From Chaetorhynchus papuensis (taxonomy: Eukaryota > Chordata > Aves > Passeriformes > Rhipiduridae): a stretch of 64,000 nucleotides of DNA. Within the stretch, counting starts at the first letter, position 1. Each line of letters opens with the position of its first letter. The stretch covers positions 17,370 to 81,369 of the forward strand of contig VWYX01000714.1 of assembly GCA_013396525.1 (NCBI GenBank), read 5' to 3'. Under the pieces are notes generated by a model. It ran no database searches. It saw nothing but the letters and a program-made list of their open reading frames with translations, and was not told the origin of the DNA. The position numbers and the translations under genes are program-made. Below, one piece after another: positions 48,476 to 59,842 of this stretch.

Positions 48476-51400
48476 CCTACTGAATGCTCCTGACAAATGC
48501 TATTGGCTTTATAATTACATGCAGTGTCTGTTGAATATATTGGCTGGTTTGATCCAAAGTTTAAGGGCATCGACCAAATTATTTGTGATTCAAGTTCATT
48601 CAATTTCTAAAAAATTAAAAGCTTTAATGGGAATGCCTTCAGAACAGAGAGCAGATGGTTCTTTTGAAAGCAGCCCACGTCCTGGAGGGAAGGTGGTGGG
48701 GGGTGGCACATGCCAGTGGGCTCTGAAGATTAAAGAGTGGCTGCCAGACAGGGAACCACTTTAACCCTTTAAGTGGTATTTTAATTTTTTTAGCTGGATG
48801 TCTCAGAACGCCAGTTAGGTCAGTGGTCTGGATAGGTAGACATGTCTACGGAAGAGTTTTCAGTCTCCAACAGATAAGAGTCTAAAGAATTAGAGCAGAT
48901 AAATGAAACCAACAGAGAGAAGGAAGTGTAGGAAGAGAGCAAGTAGCAGAAATAGCTCTGTATTTTGACATAATCAAATAGCATTCACTGACATATCACT
49001 ATATCTGACTACACCAGCACTGCATGTTCAGAGTAGGTAGTTTGAATCGCTTCAACCAGCAGCACAAAGTTCACGTGGCATCTTTTGCTGGGTAGCATCC
49101 TTCAGTTTTACATTCAGAAAAATTGCTTTGTCCTTGGTGCCAAAACAAGTTGCTGACTTTTGAAAAAGCAGTGATTGTGGAATTTTTAACATGAGCTTTT
49201 GATTTACCTGAAAAATGTCAGCTTGTGTTCAGGAAGGGGAACTGACTGTCTGTTTTCAGCTGAATTTGCAGTTCTGCTTTCAGTGTAGCACAGTGTTGTT
49301 ACAGGATACTGGATCTATGCCAGAGTTAAAGGTTTCTAAAATAAAAAACAAGAAAAAGAAAAGAGCTGAACCACAGGCAAAAATTTGTTATTGAATGTGT
49401 TATTATGACAGATAACCAAAGAGCTGCACATTTTGTCTGACGGTAGGAACACAATAGAACGGCAGATATTTCAGTGTTGAGCCAATGTGTTGCAACAGTA
49501 TGCAATAACGTAATTTAGGAGGTGACTGTGCCCAAGAAAGTCTTCTGGAATTTAGAAACTTGTTTAAATTGAAGATAGACTGTTTTATAAGCAAGCTGTG
49601 CTTATATATAAATGTTATTAGGTTTGTATATTTATATATATATATATAGATATAGTCTTATATTACTGAATATACTGAATATACTCTGACAGTAATGTCA
49701 GAGTAAATTGGCACTAGACTTGCTCTTGAGGTGTCTTTTATTCCTTTCTCTGTTGACTAAAGAGGGAGATCTCTCTCCCTAAGCACAACATCCAGCTTAG
49801 GCTACATGTTTAAATGATAGGTGTCAGAAGATTGGTCAAAGGAATGCCTCCCTCAAACTTTATAGTTAAAATGTAAGGATATCAGGAATTATCTCCAGCT
49901 GAACTCATAAACTGAGTTTGTTTAATGAAGCAAAAACTGTCAAATCCTTGGGCATTCTGTGATTGATTTATCCATACACTTGACCTAAAGCAAAATCTGA
50001 GTAAGCAGTCCAATGAGTTCTGGTCTATTAGGCTTGCCTTTGAAACATGAGGAATACAAATCTACCTAGGGAGCAGATATTCCTATTTGCAAGTTTTTAC
50101 TTTCAAGAACAGTTTGAGTTGGGTTTGCAGCTGTTGCAATGGGCACATAGGATTTCAGGGATGTTGGTCTTGTCTTATCCTGGATGTTAGTCTCGCCTAT
50201 GGAGTAAATAGGATTGTATACGTTTTCTAGGCTTAGATCTTCATGTATTTTTATGCCATGTTGTTTTGGAACTTGTCTTCAACCTGTCACCCTTGAGCCC
50301 TATTTATAAAAGTCCTTACATTTCCTCCCATTTTCATAGTTGTCCATGTCTCGCATCCAGTGTATAAAGGAAAATAATTGGCCTTCTAGGTCTGAACCTT
50401 TGCCTTAGTCTCCTTTCCAGGCTGTTATGAATTATTACTCCTTCTTGGGGTTTAACATGCTGATATTTTTGGTTGTTGGTTGATCAGTAACGTGTTTAAT
50501 ATCTCTTCATCTTGCCAACAGCTGCACTCCTGTTCTGAACTCATACTTTGCTGTATTCTTTCCTGGAGCCTGCAGAGTATTCTCAGACCCCAAAAGCAGG
50601 TGGTTCACCGCAAGAATTGCTCAATCTGCTTGATTCATCCCGTTCTGAAAATGACTTAATGAAGGCATTAATCTTTGCATGGTCAAGTTAAAGAGTACCA
50701 AGGATGGGGAATTCCTTCTCATTATTTAGATACCAGTATTAAATGAGACTAATTTTTACTTTCTCTCACACCAATTTTTATAAACAAGCAGTTGTGCTGT
50801 CTTAATATAGAAAAATGATTCTTTAATATCCTGCCATGATACAAGGACTATTTCAGAAGTTATTAGTTTGTTGTGTTTTTTTTTTTTTTTTTCTCCTGAA
50901 AACTGTATATTCTGACATGTTACTTCCCTTCCTTGTATCATTATGAATTTAAAAGCTTTTTCAGCACTGGACTAATATGTGTCACTGTCTTTTCTGCATC
51001 CCCTATTTACTCAGCTAGAATTTTAAAAGCTGCAGTAATGAGAGGATGCCTCTGTAGTTTTGTATTAATTGGGCCTGATTTCTGGAGTGTAGGATGCCAG
51101 AATTAATTTGTATTTTTTTTCCCTATTGTTACTCATTATTACAACATATTATTTCTCATTATTATTTCTTTTAATAATTCAGTGAAAACACTCTCAGCAT
51201 TGAATGCTTTTATTATTTCTGATCATTCTAGAGTCTCATTGAAGCTGCATTTCCTGTAGATAATTAATTGGAAAACAGATCTTTGTTCCAGCCCTGTAGA
51301 AATTTCAGCATTGAAGAACTCATTAAAGTACTAGATTGAGCTTTGTAGGGATGTATTTTTTGAAATGGAATTTTTCCCCCCATTCTGTACCAGTCTTCCT

Positions 51401-52317
51401 TTCAGTTAGTGTAATTTCCTTTATATGTTTGTACCTTATATATTTCCTGACAGTATTTTTTATTCTGTTACTCTTTTTCCAACAAATAATGAAAATTCTG
51501 GATTTTGCGTTTTACTTCCTGCTATATCACTGATTATATTTCAACGTTTTCATGGTATTTTTCATGTTACCATGTTTCTCATCTTCAAAGCAGTTCTTTG
51601 CTACTGCCTGGAACACCTGTAGACTGTTTTCCTCAGAAACTCCTACTGCCTGTTATTTCTGTTCTTGTTGCAAGAGCTGACAGGAGTAAAATCTGCCACT
51701 CTGTTCTCTTTCAAGACTCTGGGCAGCACATTTGTATCCCGAGTCAATAATTAATTACTGTGTGATCTTTCTGGATACTTTTTCATGCTCCTGATTTTTT
51801 TTTATCAGAGATTATATTTTTCACAATGGTAACTTCAGATACTAAAATGAATCCCTCATATTTTGCTCTAATGCATCATGGAGAACCTCACTCCCTCCTT
51901 TCCAAAAACAAAATTCAATTTTTTTCAATGTAGTCACTTGGAGCGATTCCTGTGATGTATCTTGGGCACGTTCACTACAGTGATTCAAGTTTTCTAGAAC
52001 ACATTATAATGTACAGAGAATTGATCTTTTGTTTCTTCCCTGTAAGCATACTGATGTCATCCCAACTTAATGGGTAGCATAATAACCTTCCCTATAGAGT
52101 TAGAGTTGTCCCTCTAGTCATTCCTGCCTGATTAGGCTCTGATTTTGCTGATTCTGAGAGCCTGAATTCTCCTTTTTTTTTTTTTTTTTTGCAAACTATG
52201 ACTTCCAATACATGCTGCATCCAAACTATGGAGGCATCAAAACACCGGTATGAATATCCCAAGCACCATCTCTTCTGAGGCCTGCTTAAACATTCCTTGT
52301 TTTGTTTTTTATGACTT
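48476..52317. other. intron sequence, no gene recognised
   Basis: AT-rich. Simple repeats only: (TA)n around 49632-49648 and an 18-base T run at 50875-50892; another 18-base T run is at 52173-52190, about 130 bases before the next CR1. Confidence 0.5.
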
Positions 52318-52582
52318 AGAATCACAGAATGTCTGGGTTGGAAGGGACTTCAAGGATCATTTATTTCCAATCCCCCTGCCATGGACAGGGACACCTTCAC
52401 CATTCCAGGTTGCTCAGAGCCCCATCCAATCTGGCCTTAGACACTTCCAGGGATGGGACATTCACAGCTTCTCTGGGCAGCCTGTGCCTCACCACCCTCA
52501 CATTAAAGAATTTTTTGCTATTATCCAATCTAAACCTACACTCTTTTAGTCTGAAGCCATTCCCCCCGTCCTGTGTTATTTC
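52318..52582 (-). mobile_element. CR1 3' end
   Basis: 'aatcacagaatgtctgggttggaagggacttcaaggatcat' through 'ggacagggacaccttcaccattccaggttgctcagagccc', 'gggcagcctgtgcc' and 'ccattccccccgtcctgt' is a textbook CR1 3' UTR in reverse orientation. It is the least diverged CR1 here. Confidence 0.95.
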
Positions 52583-53462
52583 AAGGCTTTCAGAAGTTCA
52601 TATACTTTTAATTAGTATCCATACAAAAATGTGGCAATTCAATTAGAAATATAGCCAGAGAAGTAAAAGCCAGGAGAGGGAAGTAAAGCCATATTTTCTG
52701 CAGCTGTTTCTTCACACATGGATCCTTATGCCTGTGCTGAGGTTCATGGAGGTCACTGAGATTCTGTGTGGATTGAACAGCAAAAGCCCCAAGCTCCAGA
52801 GACTTCCCCGATTCAGATGTTCAGAGAAAAATTATGTATGTGTGCATTTCATGTTCATTTGAGTTAGAAAACTAATCACAAAGCCAATTCTTGCTAATTC
52901 AGATTCAAATCAAGCAGTGCAAACTCAGTTGAATGAATTTTCCGTATAATTAGCTTTATCTGTGAGGCTGTAGTGTAACACAACTTTTTTGTTATACTTA
53001 ACACTAAAATGTATCTGCTTGATACCCAGGAGTAGTTATGGGGTTTCAAAATGAATAGAGATAACCTAATTTTACAGAAATCATTCTGTATTAGTTCTGT
53101 TTTGTGCAAGATGGCAAATGGTGATGTTAATTAAAATGCATCAATGTCAAGTAGTATTTCTGTTTAATTTTATGGAAATAATTTCCTCAAATACAATCGT
53201 AACTGAGATGAATGCAAGGGAACAACTCTGATTTCCAAACTCTTTGCTCTTATGAAAGGGTCATAAACCAAGAGATTCTGAGCTTTATTCAAGCCATTGA
53301 ACTAGGCCAGTGAATAATATCCAGCTCAGGCATCACTGAGAGGTGCAGGCTTGTAACATTCCTGGTATGTAGAAAAAAGTATGACTGACTGGCAGTGCCA
53401 TTTTCTGAGTGGTCAAGGCACATACACACACTGCTGCGTGATGGGTGTTGACTTCAGGCAGA

Positions 53463-53481
53463 CACCTGAATGCTTCAGGTG
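53463..53481. promoter_or_regulatory. inverted pair of CACCTG E-boxes
   Basis: CACCTGAA-TGC-TTCAGGTG is a perfect palindrome with 8-base arms; each arm holds a CACCTG/CAGGTG E-box. Paired CACCT/AGGTG sites are the known target style of ZEB-type and Snail-type repressors. Short palindromes also arise by chance. Confidence 0.25.
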
Positions 53482-53659
53482 GGACACAGACCTGCTGCAC
53501 CATGAGACACTCAGAATAATGTAACAGCAAACATGCAGAGCCCTGGGCTGCCCTTTTTTAGGTAAGTTGTACATATATATGAAGTACATTGTTCCTCTTA
53601 CACCTTACTTGTGACTTTTTACCATCAGTAAATTATTTCAGGCTTACATTTTTTTCATC

Positions 53660-53741
53660 TGCCCATGGCAGGAGAGGGGTTGGAATTAGATGATCTTTAA
53701 GGTCCCTTCCAACCAAAATCATCTGATGACTCTATGATTTT
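53660..53741 (+). mobile_element. CR1 3' tip
   Basis: 'cccatggcaggagaggggttggaattagatgatctttaaggtcccttccaacc' and a terminal 'gactctatgattt' match the last about 80 bases of CR1. Strongly 5'-truncated. Confidence 0.9.
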
Positions 53742-54563
53742 CTTTAGGCCCAGACACCTTACCTAAAAATCCCTGCCTTGTCTATCCTGTATCCTTTCCA
53801 TGCTGCAGGAATACTGAGAGTAATTGGCCCACCCCCTGCATGTGTTTGGCTTTGCTAGAAGATTCATGGTTTTCCAGACACACATCTTTTTTCCCCCTTG
53901 ATGATGACTTATTTTATCGTTGTTTTGACTTGCTTGTAATTTTTCTGTGCCAGCTTCCTATGTGGATTTTTACAGCAGGACACCTGGTTTGACTCAAATT
54001 ATGTATAAGCATGTAGTAAGCTTCTGATGCTCTGGAATAGCTCAAAAATGATTATGCTAAACAATAAAATCATTAGGTTGTGGATAATTTCAATTTTCTG
54101 CAGTGGTTAGAGACAGTGGTTATTCTAATCAGTGAAGTGTAAGAAGTATTTGACTGAATAGATCTAAACCCTCATTTAAATATTTTCTACAAGGATACAT
54201 GGGAGTGTCCCAAGGTTTCCTTTCGACAGATTTTTTTGGTTTTGAAGACGCAAGTAGTAAGTAGTCATACTTTTCATCATCATATCAGTTATTTTTATCG
54301 ACAAAATCAGAAAAATATGTGGATTGCATAAAGCAAAACATGCTCTGCATGTAAAATAGTAAAGAAAATATAAAAGATGGACTATGACACAAGTTTGGAT
54401 ACTTGGTAAGGGGAATGGGTAGCTTGGAGTGAATGAACTGTTTACTATAATGGCACTGAGCACTCCTGTTTGTGTAACAAGGAGAGAATTTGGCCTCAGG
54501 AGTCATACATTTATTCTCAACAAACAATATCAATGGTGTTACAAAACCCTCCAAATTCTACAG

Positions 54564-54722
54564 CAAAAAAGGAAGAGTCAAAATATGCCATAAATATACC
54601 AGTCCTGAAACACTTTGCCCCGCTGGATCCTGAGCAGAAGAAGGGTGTGGAAACAAGCTTAGCATCCAACATATCCGAGGTTAAACTCCCAACTGGAGCA
54701 GAAAATTCTTACATGACCTTAG
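54564..54722 (+). CDS. putative coding exon G of unidentified gene (phase 1 to 1)
   Basis: 159 nt. The donor TTAG|GTGAGT is excellent; the acceptor (CCAAATTCTACAG) is moderate. Two bases complete a codon, 52 codons are open and one base remains. The peptide starts KKEESKYAINIPVLKHFAPL and goes on DPEQKKGVETSLASN, then ISEVKLPTGAENSYMTL: hydrophilic, balanced and strongly protein-like, with CpGs (CCGCTGG, TCCGAGG) unusual for this AT-rich intronic background. Its phase matches both exon F and exon H. It could instead be the second-last exon of a separate gene whose other exons I missed in the 34.8-kb gap. Family not recognised. Confidence 0.52.
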
Positions 54723-55070
54723 GTGAGTCTTTTAATCTGTGGTGCCTTAATGACCTCCCACAAAAGGGGTGCAATGATTCTCTCACAATTTGCCTGTTCT
54801 ACACATATATAAGTTTTCCAGTGCGGGATCTGCCCTTCCACTGTGCAGCTTTTGGCACAATGATGCTCTGTTTCTGAGACAAAAGGCTCCTGTGTGTACT
54901 TAAAGCCCAAAGACACTTCCCTAATAATGTTTTAGATGGAAAAATCTTCATTGAAGTTAGCAATGAGATTTCAGAGCCTCACTAACGATTGGTGTTCCAC
55001 GAGGTTTTTCCACATAAACAAATGCATGTCTGTGTTCCTTGCGTTGCTTGCAACCTGGTTTGGTCAACAG
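54723..55070. other. intron between exons G and H
   Basis: 348 bases without repeats, ending in GCAACCTGGTTTGGTCAACAG. Confidence 0.45.
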
Positions 55071-55201
55071 ACTCTTGGACAAATACAACACCATTGTTTT
55101 TGATGATAGCCAGGAGTCAAAAATGTTTTTCTCAGTGGTTTGATGAAATGACAGATAGTGAGAAGGCAAATCTGAGAAAGGAAGTGTATCTGAAAATCTG
55201 A
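55071..55201 (+). CDS. putative terminal coding exon H with stop
   Basis: The G left by exon G plus AC makes an aspartate codon. The frame then reads SWTNTTPLFLMIARSQKCFS and QWFDEMTDSEKANLRKEVYL before KI and TGA (55199-55201). The C-terminal segment from QWF onward is a charged amphipathic helix and looks coding. The acceptor is adequate. No good donor precedes the stop except a weak ATA|GTGAGA at about 55156. AATAAA at 55519 and 55561 fits a 3' UTR of roughly 340-390 bases, which supports this as the gene's last exon. Confidence 0.48.
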
Positions 55202-55518
55202 TTTTTTCACTCCCGGTAGTTACCAATTGCTGTAAGAAAAGATACTGCTTCTCCCAATGGCTCTTGCCTAACTATAAGGTATTCTAAACAACAAAAAATT
55301 GAACAGCACCTTTTTTTGGTGAACTTGTCACAAAAGCAGAAGCAGTGCTTGCCCAAAAATAGTTTGCAATGCCAGTGACATGAATCAGGGTAAGAAAAGA
55401 ACCATAAGTCAGCAAATTATCTCTTTCCACAGCAATTATTTCATGCTGATGCACTGACAATACTGTAACAATACTCATCACTTATTGGAGTGTGTTATGA
55501 GATACAAGGTGGGTCAGA

Positions 55519-55566
55519 AATAAAAAACACCTCTGACCTTGTTTCTCTGCTGTGAGGGGAAATAAA
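55519..55566 (+). terminator. polyadenylation signals after exon H
   Basis: AATAAA at 55519-55524 and again at 55561-55566, with T/G-rich sequence between and after the signals ('ttgtttctctgctgtgagggg'). They are correctly placed for the 3' end of the putative gene; AATAAA is also common by chance in AT-rich DNA. Confidence 0.4.
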
Positions 55567-55602
55567 AGCCTGGCTCTCCAGCATGGTCAGAATTGGTCAC
55601 AA

Positions 55603-55860
55603 AATCATGATGCTCACAGCCTCAGGTTGGAAAGACCTCAGCTGCCTCTGCCTACGAACTCCCACTTAATACAGTTTCAGCACAGAGTTCACATCATGTT
55701 GCTCAGGGTTTTTTCCAGTTAGGTCCTGAAGACCTCCAAGAATGGAGGGTGGCCCCCTCTTCCAGGGCACGACTGTCCTCTTGTCTTACAGAGCTAATTC
55801 CTTCTACCTGGAGTCTCTGCCCTAGGTAGATTTCGCATCTTTTGCAGCTCACAGATCCTT
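55603..55860 (-). mobile_element. diverged CR1 3' region
   Basis: 'cacagcctcaggttggaaagacctcagctgcc', 'ttcagcacagagttcacatcatgttgctcaggg' and 'ctccaagaatggaggg' follow the CR1 3' UTR order on the minus strand but at low identity. It is probably an older copy, immediately next to the following CR1. Confidence 0.65.
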
Positions 55861-55871
55861 CCACCTCTGCA

Positions 55872-56175
55872 GAATCATGGAGTCATTTGGGTTGGAAGAA
55901 ACTTTTGGAGACCATCTAATCCAACCCCCCTGATAAGCAAGGTCACCTAGAGCAAGTTGCACAGAGTTGTAGCCATGCAGGTTTTTAATATCTCTGGAGA
56001 AGGAGACTCCCCAACCTTTCTGGGCAGAAACTGTTCCAGTTCTGTCGCCTTCAAAGCAATGAAGTTTCTCCTCATATTCAGATGGAGCTTCCTGTGTTTC
56101 AGTTTGTGTACCTTGGCTCTTTTCCTGCTGCGGGGCACTGCTGAAAAGAATCTGGCCCCATCCTCTTGAAACTTG
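55872..56175 (-). mobile_element. CR1 3' end
   Basis: 'gaatcatggagtcatttgggttggaagaaac', 'accatctaatccaacccccctg', 'ggagaaggagactccccaacctttctgggcag' and 'tttctcctcatattcagatggagcttcctgtgtt' are the CR1 3' UTR in reverse orientation. Confidence 0.93.
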
Positions 56176-56470
56176 AGGTTTGGGCTGTTTGGCCACAGGC
56201 CGTGGGTCCACCAGACTGCTTTTGGAGTGAGCTATCTAAATCCTTCTCAGCTGCCCTGGTATCACACAGCTTTCTTGCTGTCTCTTGCAGCTCAGCCGCC
56301 TGCTGCTGTGGGATGTCCTCCACCTGGGCACATCTTCTGCAGGCGCCTCTGCTGCCTGTTCCTGCTCCAGGAGAAAGGTCGAGGCCCCTCCTGCACTCTG
56401 AGGTCTGCACTGAAGCCTCTCCCCTCAGCAGCTCTGTGTGGGCAGAGGCACCCAGGTTGCAATGATTCAA
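56176..56470 (-). mobile_element. CR1 ORF1-like fragment
   Basis: On the minus strand a frame contains RRCAQVEDIPQQQAAELQET followed by A-R-K-L-C-D-T-R-A-A-E-K-D-L-D, which resembles the Cys-pair plus coiled-coil segment ('C-RC-QVE-L...AELQEEV.RL..IRE.E.EID') I associate with CR1-type ORF1 proteins. It joins directly to the CR1 3' end at 56175 with the whole ORF2 missing. The region is unusually GC-rich for the window. Identification is from memory of the pattern, so moderate to low. Confidence 0.45.
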
Positions 56471-59400
56471 GCTCTAGTATGAGTTGGTGGGTTGGGTACA
56501 TGAGGGCTTGGGAGGTTGGTACAAACCTGTTGTGGAGAAAGAGTGGAGGAGGCACCTTACACTGGGTTTAAAGTTGTGAATGTTGGGTAAACTCAGCCTC
56601 TGGAAACCCAGCTTAGTCTGGGTTAGTTTGAGGTATTATTCCCAAACAAAAGCCATCCTGCAGGTGTAATGAAGCACTGGGATTTATTCAGGTGCTATGA
56701 AAGCAAGGGAAAGCAGTTTGCCCAGCAGCTTCTGTCAGCCTGAAGAGCTATAAAGGACAATTTCTGCTTTGAAATCCATCCCCAGTGTTCCATGAGTCTC
56801 CAGAGACACACCAGGAAGAGGCAATTACCAACTATTCTGCTGTTTTGTTTTGCATCCTTTTTTCTTTATTTTTTCTTTATTTATTTTTTTAAATCCAGTG
56901 GAAAGTTAATTACACCCCGGTGTACTGTCACATAAAACAACCCAAACCCAGTTCAGCTACTGTTGGGGAAAAAATAATCCAGCCATAACTCTGCTCTTGA
57001 GCAAAACAAGAGAGATATTTCTCACCTGCATGTCAAGATTGATAGTGTCCCCAGAAGCCACCTCATCCTAAAGTAGAGAGTAAGAGCTAAGGAATGGATT
57101 TGTGAAGCCACAGTTCCCTTTCACTTGGAGGGGCACCCAGTGCTACTGCGAACATGCTTCTGTGAAGAAAACAAGCCTGACGAGGTCACAAAAATAATTC
57201 CTGTGGGGGGTGGGGGATCTCGGTCAGATTGCTTTAATTGAAAGGTCTCAATTGCAAATGAACAAGAACAACCAGAGCAGCTCCTAAAGCACAGAGAGAT
57301 GGTAAATTGCAGCGAAGAGGCGCAGTAAGAGGAAAACACCCCAGGAGCACGGAGAAACATCCAGGAGCTGCTCTGTCACTGCCGGCAGAGGGCAGTGGCA
57401 GAATGGCGGAGGATCCTGCCTGGACGCAGGGATGCACCAGCACACCTCGTCCAACGCGCTGGCTGATTTAGCATTTCTGCTCCTGCATCCCGCACCGTGC
57501 GTGCAGGGCTGTGCAAAGGTCCTGGCTCTTCACGTCCGTCCATTACATCGTTCCACTGTAGATCAAATTCTCATAATGTAGATGTTTAGCAAGCTGCAAA
57601 ATGACTAAAAAAGGTACATTTCCTGCACTGAATCTGAAGCATCACTTTAACAATGTAGGAGCTTTTTTATGACATAGACCACACTTGCTTTTTGTGATGA
57701 AGGTCCTATTTGGGTGATCTTATTTCACGGTGTTACAAATTTGAAGCCAGATTTTGATTCTATATTTTGATGGTTTACTCAGGATATTTAATTTAAGAGG
57801 ATATTGAATTTTAAAAAACACCAGCTCTTCAACAGTTAAACCTGCTCAGAAGAATAAAACTTCGAGAATGTCAGCATAACAATATGTTAGGAATATGCCA
57901 TATGTTTTGAAACACAACTGATGACACTGGCACTTTGTGCTTGTTATTTTCAGTTCTTAGGTGCTGGACACCCTGAGTCACTTCTGAATCATCATTCCAT
58001 TGAGAAGGAATATCCCAGCAGAGAACTGACTGTTCCCCTTGATATATACAGAAAGAATTTAATCTAAATTTGGTCAAGTAACTTCCTTCCTTCATTTTAG
58101 CATGTGTGCTAGTTATTCCATTCTCTGGAGATGCAATCTGCATCTCTACTTATCTCCATTATCACAATATGGAGAATGTCTGTTGAAGGATTTGCTGTTT
58201 CTTCCTTTGTGAGCTTTACTGTTCATTCCTAACTGTGAAAGCATAACACCCTCACATAATCTGTAACTAATTGTGCACAATCACATTCTATTATTCTTGT
58301 TTCTCAATTGTTATATATAAAAATTGCATTGTTTATAGGAATAAAAGACTTCTCCAGTGAGGCAAACGTATTTATTGCCCTAACAAGGAAAATGTTCTCC
58401 CTAAAAATCAACACGCATATATAAAAATACAGCAGAACAGCGTAACACGTGTGAAGTATATTTGTACTTGTGTCCCTTTAATCTAGAAAAGTTGTTTTTT
58501 TGTGCTAAGACTTGTCTTGTTTCACATGTGTGTGTCTATATGGCAGTGCCCTGAAAGAGCACTGAAAGGCCACTTGTTTCTAAGTGCAGCAGGTCTGCAC
58601 AGAAAGCTGTTCCACGGAAGGGGTTTGGGAATCACTGGCTGCTCATGCAAATGCACGTTGTCAGCCTGGCAGTGGAAGACAGCTGTGCAGAGCAGAGACT
58701 GCTACCAGGGCTGGCAGGCAGCATCTGGCCCCCTGCTCAACAACCCATCGCTCGGGCATATTAAATTGGAAACCAGAAATGTTATTTCTTGCACTGTGCT
58801 CTAAGGAAAACCTCAGGGGTTCAGAATGGTCACACTCAGAACTTGTGGTCAGCAAATGATGTCTGAAAAAAAGTTGAATATTATTTTGAGATGTGCTCAC
58901 ATAATTAATATTTTAGTTAGACAATTTTGCATTTACCACTACATTAATAGTGACAATGACAGAATTATAAAGCAGATGTTTATAAGGTGAGAATCAAACA
59001 AATCCATGTGCTTTGAGTGAGTTATTTTGCCTTCCTTGTTTTTCCCATATGCCACTGCATTTTTAAGTGGAGATATAACCCAAGCTGCTGGAATATATTC
59101 TGATCTTCAGTAACCAGCATTTATCCAGAATAACTACTGGAGGTAATGTTGATGAAAATCACAGTTTGGCCCATAAACCTGGCATGACATTTTCCGTGGA
59201 GATATTTGACCTTGTTTTCAGTAATTGTTTATTTTGAACCTGAGATGCAGCTTGGCAAATATGTAAAAATTAAGGCCTGTATCCTTGGTAGCTGTTGGTG
59301 GCTAAGAACGATCTGTTGTCAGCTGAAATGTTTAAACCAGGAGCATTCAGTACTGATATTCCAGTATTGGCTACTGGAACTGGTATTCCAGAAATGTCTT

Positions 59401-59792
59401 CTGCAGAGCTGACCTTGCCTTCAGGCTGAGATATGGGCTTGGTGATGAAATCGATTCCAGACCATTTATTCATGATCCATTGCCTCCTTGTCTTCCCTGC
59501 AATGGCAGAAATGTGTATTTGCTGCTGCTTCTTACCAGGAGTACAGGTGTTTTTCAAGAAGTTCTGATCTGGTATTCTGTGAGCTCTCACAGCAATGAAG
59601 AAATTAGGACTAGAAATAAAAAAAGAAAAAGAAATAATAATGTCCCTGGTTACTGCATCTTTACTTACAGATGTGGGATGGCCTCAAGCAATATCAGTTT
59701 GCTACCACTTGATTCCCAAACTGGTATTTTTAAGTTTTGAATAATGTGATCTCAGTATTAATCCTGTGATCTGAAAACCATGCCTTTTTCAG
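56471..59792. other. intergenic stretch with a CpG-richer patch
   Basis: Unique sequence. The CpG cluster at 57341-57560 is listed separately. A T-rich (TTTA)n-like stretch lies at 56858-56894. No exon with good splice sites and open frame was found. Confidence 0.45.
57341..57560. promoter_or_regulatory. CpG-rich patch with CTCF-like motif
   Basis: About 13 CpG dinucleotides in 220 bases, against very few elsewhere in the window. It contains CCGGCAGAGGGCAG (57382-57395), one mismatch from the CTCF core CCASYAGRKGGCRS. It may be an insulator or enhancer just beyond the 3' end of the putative gene. It is too short and too poor in G/C to call a promoter CpG island. Confidence 0.3.
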
Positions 59793-59842
59793 GTACCATG
59801 GGCTGGACACCCAGAAAATTGTTGAGTAATTTTACACAGGAG
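59793..59842 (+). other. exon-like segment, 50 nt (phase 1 to 0)
   Basis: Acceptor ACCATGCCTTTTTCAG and donor GAG|GTAAAT, with a single open frame reading TMGWTPRKLLSNFTQE. It lies after the stop of the putative gene, so it would belong to another transcript. Isolated and weak. Confidence 0.2.

Larger units (their letters stand above)
52583..54563. other. last part of the 34.8-kb intron
   Basis: Unique sequence with one CR1 tip (53660-53741) and an inverted E-box pair (53463-53481). It ends in CCTCCAAATTCTACAG before 54564, a moderate acceptor with a weak pyrimidine tract. Confidence 0.45.

Noticed and set aside
56173..56571. 132-codon plus-strand frame in GC-rich sequence
   Set aside because: It is antisense to the CR1 ORF1-like fragment and is explained by GC-rich composition.
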